A DNA stretch of 5,755 bases, from the NCBI GenBank assembly GCA_023426855.1, contig JAEZBU010000348.1, forward strand, positions 1 through 5,755, written 5' to 3'. The position numbers and the translations under genes are program-made. Within the stretch, counting starts at the first letter, position 1. Each line of letters starts with the position of its first letter. Below are positions 1 to 5,755 of this stretch, piece after piece. This DNA comes from Pseudomonadota bacterium. GTDB lineage: Bacteria > Pseudomonadota > Alphaproteobacteria > Rhizobiales > Hyphomicrobiaceae. Under the pieces are notes generated by a model. The model ran no database searches. It had not been told where the DNA came from and saw only the letters and a program-made list of their open reading frames with translations.

Positions 1-2806
1 GGCAGTGCTTATACTTCTTTCCAGACCCACATGGACATACGGCATTGCGGGAGACCTTACCCCACGTTGCCGGATCATTCGGATTGACCTGCTCCGATCC
101 CCGCCGCGTCTGCAGCGGCGCGCGGCGCTCCGCCGGCATGGGACGATCCTCAGCCGCCAGTGCCGCGTCCGCCATGGCGAACTCGTCGTATCCGGTCGTC
201 GCATCAACGTGATGGGCGTGCATTTCCGGCAGTTCAACCGGCTGCAACATCGGCTGATCTTCCGGCGGCGCCAGTTCGACATGCATCAGCTGACCGGTCA
301 CTGCTTCGCGCAGCTTCGCCAGCATGCTTTCGAACAGAACGAAGGCCTCGGTCTTGTACTCGTTCAGCGGATCGCGCTGGCCATAGGCACGGAAGCCGAC
401 CACCTGCCGCAGATGCTCGAGTGTCACGAGATGCTCGCGCCACAGATGATCCATGGTCTGCAGCAGCACCATCTTCTCGATCTGGCGGAACATGTCCGGA
501 CCGATTTCGTCAGCCTTGGCTTTCGCCTTGGCCTCGATGGCCTCGCTCAGGCGCTCGCGGATTTCCTGATCGGCGATGCCTTCCTCTGCCGCCCAGTCGG
601 CAATCGGTAGCTTGAGCCCGAAGATGCCCTGGACAGCTTCTTCCAGGCCACCGACATCCCACTGTTCCGCATAGGCATTCTCAGGAATGTGGCGCTTCAC
701 CAGCTCGTCGACGACTTCGCGGCGCATATCCGCGACGGTCTCGCCGACCTCTTCCTCTCCCATGATGTCGATGCGCTGGTCGAAGATGACCTTGCGCTGA
801 TCGTTCATCACGTCGTCGTACTTCAGGATCTGCTTACGGATGTCGAAGTTGCGCGCTTCGACCTTACGCTGCGCCATTTCCAGCGACTTGTTCATCCACG
901 GATGGATGATGGCTTCGCCTTCCTGCAGCCCCAGCGTCTTCAGCACGGTATCCATGCGGTTCGACCCGAAGATGCGCATCAGATCGTCTTCGAGCGAGAG
1001 ATAGAATTTCGAGCGGCCGGGATCGCCCTGTCGGCCGGAACGACCACGCAGCTGGTTGTCGATGCGGCGGCTCTCATGGCGCTCGGTGCCGATCACATAC
1101 AGGCCGCCGGGCTTGACCACGGTCTTAGCGGGCTTGTTGCCCTTGGCCGGCTCGACCTCCACCGTCTCGGAGGCGTTCAGCGCAAATTCCTTATCGCGCG
1201 CAACCTCGCGCTTGATCTCCTCGATGCGCTTGTCCTTCTCCGGACCCTCCGGCAGATCCGCGGTCTCGCGAAGAATGCGCATCTGCGCGTTGCCGCCGAG
1301 CTGAATGTCCGTACCGCGGCCGGCCATGTTGGTCGCGATCGTCACCGCGCCGGGCTGGCCGGCCTGAGCAATAATGTAGGCTTCCTGCTCGTGATAACGC
1401 GCGTTCAGAACCTGATGCGGGACGCCCTTGGCCTTCAACCGTTCGGCCAGCAATTCGCTCTTCTCGATCGAGACCGTGCCAACCAGGATCGGCTGCTTGC
1501 GCTTCTGCGCCGCCTCGATTTCGAGGATGATGGCGTTCCACTTCTCGTCGGCCGTACGATAGATCTCGTCGTCCTCATCCAGACGACCCAGCTTTACATT
1601 GGTGGGGACCTCAATCACATCGAGGCCGTAAATGTCGAGGAACTCAGAGGCCTCGGTAACGGCCGTACCGGTCATGCCGCCGAGCTTCTTGTACAGGCGG
1701 AAATAGTTCTGGAAGGTGATCGACGCCAGCGTCTGGTTTTCCGGCTGGATCTCAACCTTTTCCTTGGCTTCCAGCGCCTGATGCAGGCCTTCCGAGAAGC
1801 GGCGCCCCGGCATCATACGGCCGGTGAACTCGTCGATGATGACGACTTGGCCGCCCTTCACGATGTAATCGCGATCGCGCAGGAACAGCGTGTGCGCCTT
1901 CAGCGCCTGATTGATGTGATGAACGACGGTGACGTTCTCGATGTCGTACAGCGGGCCCTTGAGCAGCCCGGACCCTTCGAGCAGCTTCTCGACCTTTTCG
2001 TTGCCCGACTCGCTCAACGATACCGTGCGCTGCTTCTCGTCCAGCTCGTAGTCTTCCTTGACGAGCTTGGGCATGTACGCATCGATGGCGTTATACAGCT
2101 CGGCGCGATCCTCGACCGGACCTGAGATGATCAGCGGCGTCCGCGCTTCGTCGATCAGAATGGAGTCGACTTCGTCGACGATGGCGAACGCATGCCCGCG
2201 CTGCACCATCTCGTCGCGGCTCATCTTCATATTGTCGCGCAGATAGTCGAAGCCGAGTTCGTTGTTGGTGGCGTAGGTGACGTCACAAGCGTACTGCTCG
2301 TGCCGCTTCGCATCATCCAGATCGTGCACGATGCAGCCAACGGTCAGCCCGAGAAACCTATAGACTTGGCCCATCCATTCGGCGTCGCGGCTGGCCAGGT
2401 AGTCGTTGACCGTAACGACGTGGACACCCTTGCCGGCGAGCGCGTTCAGATAGACCGGAAGCGTGGCGACCAGCGTCTTGCCTTCGCCGGTCTTCATTTC
2501 GGCGATCTGGCCCTTGTGAAGAACCATGCCGCCGATGAGCTGTACGTCGAAGTGCCGCTGTCCAAGCGTACGCTTGGCGGCTTCACGCACGGTGGCAAAC
2601 GCCGGGACCAGGATATCATCCAAGGTCTTGCCGTCCGCCAGTTGCTGCCGGAACTCCACGGTCCGGGCACGTAGCTGCTCATCGGTGAGGACGGCCAATT
2701 CTGGCTCTAGCGCATTCACGGCATCGACCATAGCGCGATGCGATTTGACCTTGCGGTCATTGGCTGTGCCGAAAAATTTCGCCGCCAGCGAGCCAATAGA
2801 TACCAT
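1..2806 (-). CDS. secA: Preprotein translocase ATPase SecA, 3' end cut by the window edge
   Basis: SecA is the ATP-driven motor that pushes unfolded preproteins through SecYEG at the inner membrane. I read 935 uninterrupted codons from ATG 2806. Residue landmarks: Walker A MKTGEGKT at 104-111, Walker B DEVD at 211-214 followed by SILIDEARTPLIISG, the preprotein-binding region with GRMMPGRRFSEGLHQ, then TNMAGRGTD at 492-500 and QLRGRSGRQGD with its GRSGRQ at 588-593. LKYDDVMNDQRK marks the scaffold region. An acidic, poorly conserved linker leads to the C-terminal metal site CPCGSGKKYKHC, giving Cys 924, 926 and 935; the fourth ligand and the stop codon lie beyond base 1. About 20 residues (roughly ETVEVEPAKGNKPAK) precede motif VI, as I recall for alphaproteobacterial SecA. 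ATG 2806 is preferred over the in-frame ATG 2815 because GAGGA lies 9 nt before it, and the protein then begins MVSIGSLAAKFFG like its relatives. The family call is secure. Confidence 0.98.
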   Translation of the reverse strand, partial: MVSIGSLAAKFFGTANDRKVKSHRAMVDAVNALEPELAVLTDEQLRARTVEFRQQLADGKTLDDILVPAFATVREAAKRTLGQRHFDVQLIGGMVLHKGQIAEMKTGEGKTLVATLPVYLNALAGKGVHVVTVNDYLASRDAEWMGQVYRFLGLTVGCIVHDLDDAKRHEQYACDVTYATNNELGFDYLRDNMKMSRDEMVQRGHAFAIVDEVDSILIDEARTPLIISGPVEDRAELYNAIDAYMPKLVKEDYELDEKQRTVSLSESGNEKVEKLLEGSGLLKGPLYDIENVTVVHHINQALKAHTLFLRDRDYIVKGGQVVIIDEFTGRMMPGRRFSEGLHQALEAKEKVEIQPENQTLASITFQNYFRLYKKLGGMTGTAVTEASEFLDIYGLDVIEVPTNVKLGRLDEDDEIYRTADEKWNAIILEIEAAQKRKQPILVGTVSIEKSELLAERLKAKGVPHQVLNARYHEQEAYIIAQAGQPGAVTIATNMAGRGTDIQLGGNAQMRILRETADLPEGPEKDKRIEEIKREVARDKEFALNASETVEVEPAKGNKPAKTVVKPGGLYVIGTERHESRRIDNQLRGRSGRQGDPGRSKFYLSLEDDLMRIFGSNRMDTVLKTLGLQEGEAIIHPWMNKSLEMAQRKVEARNFDIRKQILKYDDVMNDQRKVIFDQRIDIMGEEEVGETVADMRREVVDELVKRHIPENAYAEQWDVGGLEEAVQGIFGLKLPIADWAAEEGIADQEIRERLSEAIEAKAKAKADEIGPDMFRQIEKMVLLQTMDHLWREHLVTLEHLRQVVGFRAYGQRDPLNEYKTEAFVLFESMLAKLREAVTGQLMHVELAPPEDQPMLQPVELPEMHAHHVDATTGYDEFAMADAALAAEDRPMPAERRAPLQTRRGSEQVNPNDPATWGKVSRNAVCPCGSGKKYKHC

Positions 2807-2811
2807 ATTCG

Positions 2812-2946
2812 TCATTCCTCGCAGACATCATAAGGCCGCCTCGCGGCCCTGGTCGCACGTGTCTTCATCTGCAGAAGACCACGGCAAACACTTCGGCTGA
2901 AGCGCAAACAGGCGCAAGCAAGCAACCAGTGGCTGAAGCGTGCCAC
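2812..2946 (-). CDS. Possible leader peptide (44 codons) overlapping the secA start by ATGA
   Basis: In the secA leader a frame opens with GTG 2946 and closes with TGA 2814-2812. That stop overlaps the first secA ATG (2815) as ATGA, a classical coupling arrangement. The product would be 44 residues: a short mildly hydrophobic stretch near the start (HWLLACACL, 6-14), an Arg-rich second half, and the C-terminus YDVCEE. An in-frame ATG at 2868 would give an 18-residue version. Against it: neither start has a visible Shine-Dalgarno sequence, the GTG lies only about 5 nt from the predicted transcription start, third-position GC looks lower than in the flanking genes, and no SecM-type or RAPP-like arrest motif is present. 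A frame of this length often occurs by chance in GC-rich DNA. Confidence 0.2.
   Translation of the reverse strand: MARFSHWLLACACLRFSRSVCRGLLQMKTRATRAARRPYDVCEE
2816..2820 (-). promoter_or_regulatory. secA ribosome-binding site (decides the start)
   Basis: GAGGA on the minus strand directly abuts ATG 2815, which is too close for normal initiation. It lies 9 nt from the in-frame ATG 2806, which is a normal spacing. This favours a protein beginning MVSIG over one beginning MTNMVSIG. The same bases can be buried by pairing with an upstream leader segment (2868-2878). Confidence 0.75.
2834..2848 (-). promoter_or_regulatory. GC-rich hairpin in the secA leader
   Basis: GGCCGC and GCGGCC form a perfect 6-bp stem around a 3-nt loop, ending 13 nt before the secA GAGGA. 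Only TTAT follows, with no U-run, so it does not look like an intrinsic terminator or attenuator. It would sit inside the larger fold that pairs 2868-2878 with the ribosome-binding site. Confidence 0.45.
2861..2879 (-). promoter_or_regulatory. secA leader hairpin competing with a Shine-Dalgarno-hiding pairing
   Basis: GTCTTC (2879-2874 on the minus strand) and GAAGAC (2866-2861) form a perfect 6-bp stem with a 7-nt loop. The upstream arm plus loop (UCUUCUGCAGA, 2878-2868) can instead pair with UCUGCGAGGA (2825-2816), which contains the secA ribosome-binding site. That alternative has ten pairs, one of them G-U, and one bulged U at 2873. The two folds are mutually exclusive, so this could act as a translational switch. 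The pairing is seen directly; the function is inferred. Confidence 0.35.
2895..2940. repeat. 10-bp direct repeat GGCTGAAGCG, two copies, with (GCAA)3 between
   Basis: Perfect copies lie at 2895-2904 and 2931-2940, 36 bp apart start to start. Between them is a run of three GCAA units (2914-2925). On the secA transcript the copy nearer the gene (CGCUUCAGCC) is followed by GAAG and can fold into a small hairpin over 2891-2902; the distal copy offers a competing CUUC. The copies could also be binding sites for a regulator. No known operator is recognised. Confidence 0.4.
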
Positions 2947-2957
2947 CCGTGTCGCAG

Positions 2958-2986
2958 AGATAAGAAGTCAGGACCGCTGTTGTCAA
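2958..2986 (-). promoter_or_regulatory. Predicted secA promoter, sigma70-like
   Basis: On the minus strand a perfect -35 hexamer TTGACA (2986-2981) is followed after 17 bp by TTATCT (2963-2958); TATCTC with 18 bp spacing is the alternative -10. The -10 matches consensus poorly, but alphaproteobacterial -10 elements are often degenerate. Transcription would begin near 2951, giving a secA leader of about 145 nt. A small inverted repeat, GTTG-N5-CAAC (2979-2991), overlaps the -35 and could be an operator, though four-base arms are weak evidence. Confidence 0.55.
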
Positions 2987-3055
2987 TCAACGGGCCGCGA
3001 CAGTTTGGTCGTCATGAAGTGCGGCCAAATTCCGGTCACCTCTCCGATTGTTAAC

Positions 3056-3084
3056 TTGGCAAAGTCGGAAATGACGACTAACCA
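3056..3084 (+). promoter_or_regulatory. Weak promoter candidate for the isomerase gene
   Basis: TTGGCA (3056-3061) and TAACCA (3079-3084) are separated by 17 bp. The -35 is reasonable, but the -10 matches consensus only at its first two bases. Transcription would begin near 3091, leaving a leader of about 85 nt. No better candidate was seen between 2990 and 3150. Confidence 0.2.
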
Positions 3085-3161
3085 TCGGAGCAACCAAAGA
3101 TTGCTGTCCGGCAATAGAGCTGGATTTGATGCGCATTATTGCTGTGCATTCTTCATCACAC

Positions 3162-3168
3162 GAGGAAA
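3162..3168 (+). promoter_or_regulatory. Ribosome-binding site selecting GTG 3177
   Basis: The purine run GAGGAAA ends 8 nt before GTG 3177. The upstream in-frame starts TTG 3126 and ATG 3129 have nothing comparable in front of them. This is the main DNA-level reason for choosing the GTG start. Confidence 0.7.
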
Positions 3169-3176
3169 CAAATTCT

Positions 3177-4046
3177 GTGATCGCAAATCTCAAACGTGGC
3201 CTTGTTGCTGCAGCACTGGCCGGCGGCATGGCCCTTGCCCCCCTGTCGTTCGCGGCAGCGCAGGAAGCAGTCGTCGCCACCGTGAACGGAAAATCGATCA
3301 CGGAAGCCGACGTGAAGCTGGCAGAAGCCGAGATCGGCTCCGACCTTGGCAGCCTGCCCGACTCCACCAAACGTCGCGTGCTGATCGAATACCTGATCGA
3401 AAACATGCTGTTCGCAGAAGCTGCGGAAGGCGAGAAGCTCAACAGCGGCGCCGAATTCGACGAGCGCATGCAGTACTGGCGCCGGCGCGCGCTGCGCGAC
3501 ACCTATTTCGAGAAATCGGTCAAGGGATCGGTGACCGAGGAAGAAGCCAGGAAGTTCTATGATGAACAGGTCAAGCAACTGAAGCCTGAAGAAGAGGTCA
3601 AAGCGCGCCACATCCTGGTCGAGACTGAGGATCAGGCCAAGGAAATCGCCGACAAGATCGCCAAGGGTGCCGATTTTGCTGCCATGGCCAAGGAAAACTC
3701 CAAGGATCCCGGCACCAAGGACGAAGGTGGCACGCTCGGCTACTTCGGCAAAGGCCAGATGGTCCCGCAGTTCGAGGAAGCCGCGCTCAAGCTCAAGCAG
3801 GGCGAGATTTCGGAGCCGGTCCAGACCCAGTTCGGCTGGCACCTGATCCAGGTCGAGGACCGCCGCGAGCGCAAGCCGCCGGACTTCGATGCCATCAAGG
3901 ACCGCCTGATCACATCCATGGTGCACCGTAAGGCGCAGGAAACCGCTGCCTCGCTGCGCGGCGCAGCCAAGATCGATTACGTCGATCCTGACATCAAGAA
4001 GCAGTTGGAAGCCGAAAAGCCCGGCTCACCAGCTCCCAAGCAGTAA
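3177..4046 (+). CDS. Exported parvulin-type peptidyl-prolyl cis-trans isomerase (SurA/PrsA-like)
   Basis: This 289-residue protein should catalyse cis-trans isomerisation of prolyl bonds and act as a folding helper in the periplasm. From GTG 3177 it begins with a classical signal peptide: positive MIANLKR, a hydrophobic core to about residue 23, and an Ala-rich cleavage site near 26-28 (SFAAAQ). A SurA-N-like helical segment follows (VVATVNGKSITEADV, about 32-46). The PpiC rotamase domain spans about 140-232, with the parvulin residues His145 (ARHILVE), Met195 and Phe199 (GYFGKGQMVPQF), and His222 (FGWHLIQVEDR). The tail is Lys/Pro-rich and hydrophilic. No lipobox or extra membrane helix is seen, so it is probably soluble in the periplasm. 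It is divergent from secA and would itself be a Sec substrate. An upstream ATG (3129) would add 16 polar residues before the signal peptide, which is unlikely. Family assignment is firm; the client proteins are unknown. Confidence 0.93.
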   Translation: MIANLKRGLVAAALAGGMALAPLSFAAAQEAVVATVNGKSITEADVKLAEAEIGSDLGSLPDSTKRRVLIEYLIENMLFAEAAEGEKLNSGAEFDERMQYWRRRALRDTYFEKSVKGSVTEEEARKFYDEQVKQLKPEEEVKARHILVETEDQAKEIADKIAKGADFAAMAKENSKDPGTKDEGGTLGYFGKGQMVPQFEEAALKLKQGEISEPVQTQFGWHLIQVEDRRERKPPDFDAIKDRLITSMVHRKAQETAASLRGAAKIDYVDPDIKKQLEAEKPGSPAPKQ

Positions 4047-4071
4047 AACAAGGGTAGGCCGGGAAACGGCC
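4045..4071 (-). terminator. Possible intrinsic terminator of lysS
   Basis: On the minus strand GGCCG and CGGCC (4071-4057) form a 5-bp GC stem around a 5-nt loop. After TACCC it is followed by TTGTTTT (4051-4045). The U-rich tract is displaced from the stem by about five bases, so the terminator would be weak. It overlaps the stop codon of the convergent isomerase gene. In the plus direction the same hairpin has no U-tract, so I see no intrinsic terminator for the isomerase gene. Confidence 0.3.
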
Positions 4072-4106
4072 AGCCGTCCGTCACACGCGAAGGCCGATCC
4101 GGCGCC

Positions 4107-5726
4107 TCACTGGGCAGCCGGGTCGGCCAATTTTCCATCCAGACCGCGACGGATCAGGGCCCGCGTGCCATCGATGCCGTAGAGTTCGATGAACGAACCG
4201 AACCGCGGTCCCTGGGATTCGCCCAGAAGAACCTCGTAGATCGACTTGAACCACTCGCGCAGGTTTTCAGCAAAACCGTTGGTCTTGCCGACCTCGTAGA
4301 CGATGTTCTGCAACTGCTCGGCCGAGGCATCCGGCGACGCCTTTGCCAGCTCGGCATCGAGCACTTCCAGCGCTTGGCGCTCGCGCTCGTCGGGCAGCCG
4401 GTAGACCTTCTTCGGCCGCACGAAATCCCGGTAATAGGCAACCGCGTACTCGGCCAGATGGTCGAGCACCGGGTACTTGTCTGGCGTCGCCCCCTCGGCG
4501 TGGCGGCGGATGAAGCCCCACAGCACAGCCTTGTCGTCGGCATTGGATGCCGCGACGAGGTTCAGCAGCAGCGCGAACGTGATCGGCAGTTCGGCTTCGG
4601 GCGGCTCGCCGGCATGGATGTGCCAGACCGGATTGTCGAGCTTCTCCTTAGGCCCCTGGCCGGGATACGCGGCGACGAATTGTAGATAGTCGTCAACCGC
4701 GCGTGGGATCACATCGAAGTGCAGCTTCTTGGCTGACTTCGGCTTCTGGAACATGAACAGAGACAGGCTCTGCGGCGTGGCGTAGGTGAGCCAGTCCTCG
4801 ATCGTCAGACCGTTGCCCTTGGACTTCGAGATCTTCTGCCCGTTTTCGTCGAGGAACAGTTCATAGACGAGGTTCTCGGGCGGCACACCGCCGAGCGCGC
4901 GGCAAATCTTGGATGACAGCGTGACCGAGTCGATCAAGTCCTTGCCGCACATTTCGTAGTCGACACCGAGCGCCGTCCAGCGCATCGCCCAATCGGCCTT
5001 CCACTGACACTTTACCCGGCCACCCGTCACCGGCGTCTCGACGTGCTCGCCAGTCTCCGGATCGGCATAGACGATGGTGCCGCGGTTGGGATGGCGCTCC
5101 AGCGTCGGCACCTGCAGTACGCGTCCGGTGCGCGGGCAAACCGGCAGGAACGGCGAATAAGTGGCGCGGCGCTCGGGACCGAGCGTCGGCAGAATGATGT
5201 CCTTGACCTTGTCGTAGACCTCCAACATCCGCAGCAGCGTGGCGTCGAAGATGCCTGACTTGTAGCATTCGGTGGCTGAGAAGAATTCGTAAGAGAAGCC
5301 GAAGCGATCAAGGAAGTCGCGCAGCATCGCATTGTTATGGTGCGCGAAGCTCTCGAACTTCTCGAACGGGTCCGGCACCTGGGTCAGCGGCTTGTTGAGA
5401 TACTGCGCCAGCAGGTCCTTGTTCGGCACGTTGTCCGGCACCTTGCGCAGGCCGTCCATGTCGTCCGAAAAGCAGATCAGCCGCGTCTTGTACTTGCCTT
5501 CCGTCAGAACCTCGAAGGCGTGCCGCACCATGCTGGTGCGCGCCACCTCGCCGAACGTGCCGATGTGTGGAAGGCCAGAGGGACCGTACCCGGTTTCGAA
5601 GATCACTGGCCGCGCCGGGTCTGCCTTAAGCTTTTCGAGCCGCTGGATGATCCGCCGCGCTTCCTCGAACGGCCAAGCCCGTGATTGTCCTGCCGAAGCG
5701 GTCAGTGCGGGATCTGTGCTGGTCAT
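4107..5726 (-). CDS. lysS: Lysyl-tRNA synthetase, class I (LysRS1)
   Basis: This cytoplasmic enzyme charges tRNA-Lys with lysine using ATP. The 539-residue protein has the class I Rossmann signatures in order: GPSGLPHIGTFGE with HIGT at 54-57 and KISKSKG with KISKS at 298-302, typical of LysRS1 and absent from the unrelated class II LysRS of E. coli. Between them lie FSDDMDGLRKVPDN (about 86-99), RRATYSPFLPVCPRTG (about 186-201), VKCQWKADWAMRW (238-250) and MCGKDLIDS (259-267), all LysRS1-like. The rest, from about residue 330, matches the helical anticodon-binding region. Length is normal for the family and no key motif is missing. ATG 5726 is chosen over TTG 5732 because AAGAG lies 7 nt upstream of the ATG but only 1 nt before the TTG. 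The gene converges on the isomerase gene across 60 bp. Only 29 bp upstream are visible, so its promoter is outside the window. LysRS1 is usual in archaea and alphaproteobacteria and is found in some other bacteria such as spirochaetes. Confidence 0.98.
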   Translation of the reverse strand: MTSTDPALTASAGQSRAWPFEEARRIIQRLEKLKADPARPVIFETGYGPSGLPHIGTFGEVARTSMVRHAFEVLTEGKYKTRLICFSDDMDGLRKVPDNVPNKDLLAQYLNKPLTQVPDPFEKFESFAHHNNAMLRDFLDRFGFSYEFFSATECYKSGIFDATLLRMLEVYDKVKDIILPTLGPERRATYSPFLPVCPRTGRVLQVPTLERHPNRGTIVYADPETGEHVETPVTGGRVKCQWKADWAMRWTALGVDYEMCGKDLIDSVTLSSKICRALGGVPPENLVYELFLDENGQKISKSKGNGLTIEDWLTYATPQSLSLFMFQKPKSAKKLHFDVIPRAVDDYLQFVAAYPGQGPKEKLDNPVWHIHAGEPPEAELPITFALLLNLVAASNADDKAVLWGFIRRHAEGATPDKYPVLDHLAEYAVAYYRDFVRPKKVYRLPDERERQALEVLDAELAKASPDASAEQLQNIVYEVGKTNGFAENLREWFKSIYEVLLGESQGPRFGSFIELYGIDGTRALIRRGLDGKLADPAAQ

Positions 5727-5733
5727 TATCAAG

Positions 5734-5738
5734 CTCTT
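5734..5738 (-). promoter_or_regulatory. lysS ribosome-binding site
   Basis: AAGAG on the minus strand lies 7 nt before ATG 5726. It would be only 1 nt from TTG 5732, so it supports the ATG start and a 539-residue product. Confidence 0.5.
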
Positions 5739-5755
5739 AGTCTGCGCGCACGGTG

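Larger units (their letters stand above)
2807..3176. other. Divergent intergenic control region between secA and the isomerase gene
   Basis: This stretch of about 370 bp separates the two divergent start codons. The secA side (2807-2990) holds a promoter, a leader of about 145 nt with three short hairpins, a 10-bp direct repeat and a possible upstream reading frame. The isomerase side (2991-3176) holds a weak promoter candidate, a small inverted repeat and a good ribosome-binding site. It is visibly less GC-rich than the flanking genes around 3020-3180. Frames that cross it from either gene have no ribosome-binding site or recognisable content. Confidence 0.8.

Noticed and set aside
689..2125. 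Long open frame of 478 codons on the plus strand, plus a 201-codon one at 5-610
   Set aside because: Both lie antisense inside secA, whose protein is unmistakable. Their products are rich in Leu, His, Asp and Arg with no recognisable domain, as is typical of antisense frames in GC-rich genes.
2834..2848. GC-rich leader hairpin as a transcription attenuator
   Set aside because: Only TTAT follows the stem instead of a U-run, so intrinsic termination is unlikely.
2526..2900. 124-codon plus-strand frame covering the secA start and leader
   Set aside because: It lies mostly antisense to secA, has no ribosome-binding site and ends in the leader without any recognisable motif.
2914..2925. (GCAA)3 run as a phase-variable tetranucleotide repeat
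   Set aside because: Three units are too few for frequent slippage, and secA is not a gene expected to phase-vary.
2979..2991. GTTG-N5-CAAC inverted repeat over the secA -35, considered as an FNR/FixK-type site
   Set aside because: It lacks the TTGAT-N4-ATCAA pattern, and arms of four bases are expected by chance.
3156..3926. 256-codon minus-strand frame opposite the isomerase gene, and a 171-codon frame at 2987-3502
   Set aside because: The plus strand carries a parvulin with signal peptide and active-site residues. The minus-strand products show no family features and no ribosome-binding site was seen.
5337..5684. 115-codon plus-strand frame and others opposite lysS
   Set aside because: These are antisense to the HIGT-containing part of a clear class I LysRS and have no content of their own.

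Overview
This window looks like ordinary core chromosome from an alphaproteobacterium, most likely of the order Hyphomicrobiales (Rhizobiales). Three things support this: the GC-rich coding sequence, a class I (not class II) lysyl-tRNA synthetase, and a SecA gene placed back to back with a periplasmic parvulin, an arrangement I recall from rhizobial-type genomes. The genus cannot be fixed by eye. I see no mobile elements, CRISPR arrays, rRNA or tRNA genes.

Layout. (1) 1-2806, minus strand: nearly all of secA, the ATPase motor of the Sec translocase. The gene runs off the left edge inside its C-terminal zinc-binding motif. (2) 2807-3176: a divergent control region of about 370 bp. On the secA side it holds a good sigma70-like promoter (TTGACA, 17 bp, TTATCT), then a leader of about 145 nt with several hairpins, a 10-bp direct repeat, a possible 44-codon upstream reading frame, and a pairing that could hide the secA ribosome-binding site. 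On the other side it holds a weaker promoter candidate and a strong ribosome-binding site for the next gene. (3) 3177-4046, plus strand: an exported SurA/PrsA-type peptidyl-prolyl isomerase with a clear signal peptide. (4) 4047-4106: a 60-bp convergent gap with one hairpin that may end lysS transcription. (5) 4107-5726, minus strand: complete lysS, class I lysyl-tRNA synthetase.

The longest-frame start is probably wrong for all three genes. The ribosome-binding sites favour ATG 2806 for secA, GTG 3177 for the isomerase and ATG 5726 for lysS. In the isomerase the GTG start also turns an odd N-terminus into a textbook signal peptide.

Functionally, SecA and the isomerase make a sensible divergent pair: SecA pushes unfolded proteins through SecYEG, and the parvulin, itself a Sec substrate, helps them fold in the periplasm. 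LysS is a translation gene with no obvious link to the other two. The most interesting signal is the secA leader. Its possible alternative RNA folds around the Shine-Dalgarno sequence, and an upstream frame ending in an ATGA overlap, resemble in outline the secretion-responsive leaders (secM type) known upstream of secA in other bacteria. No known arrest motif is visible, so this is a hypothesis only.
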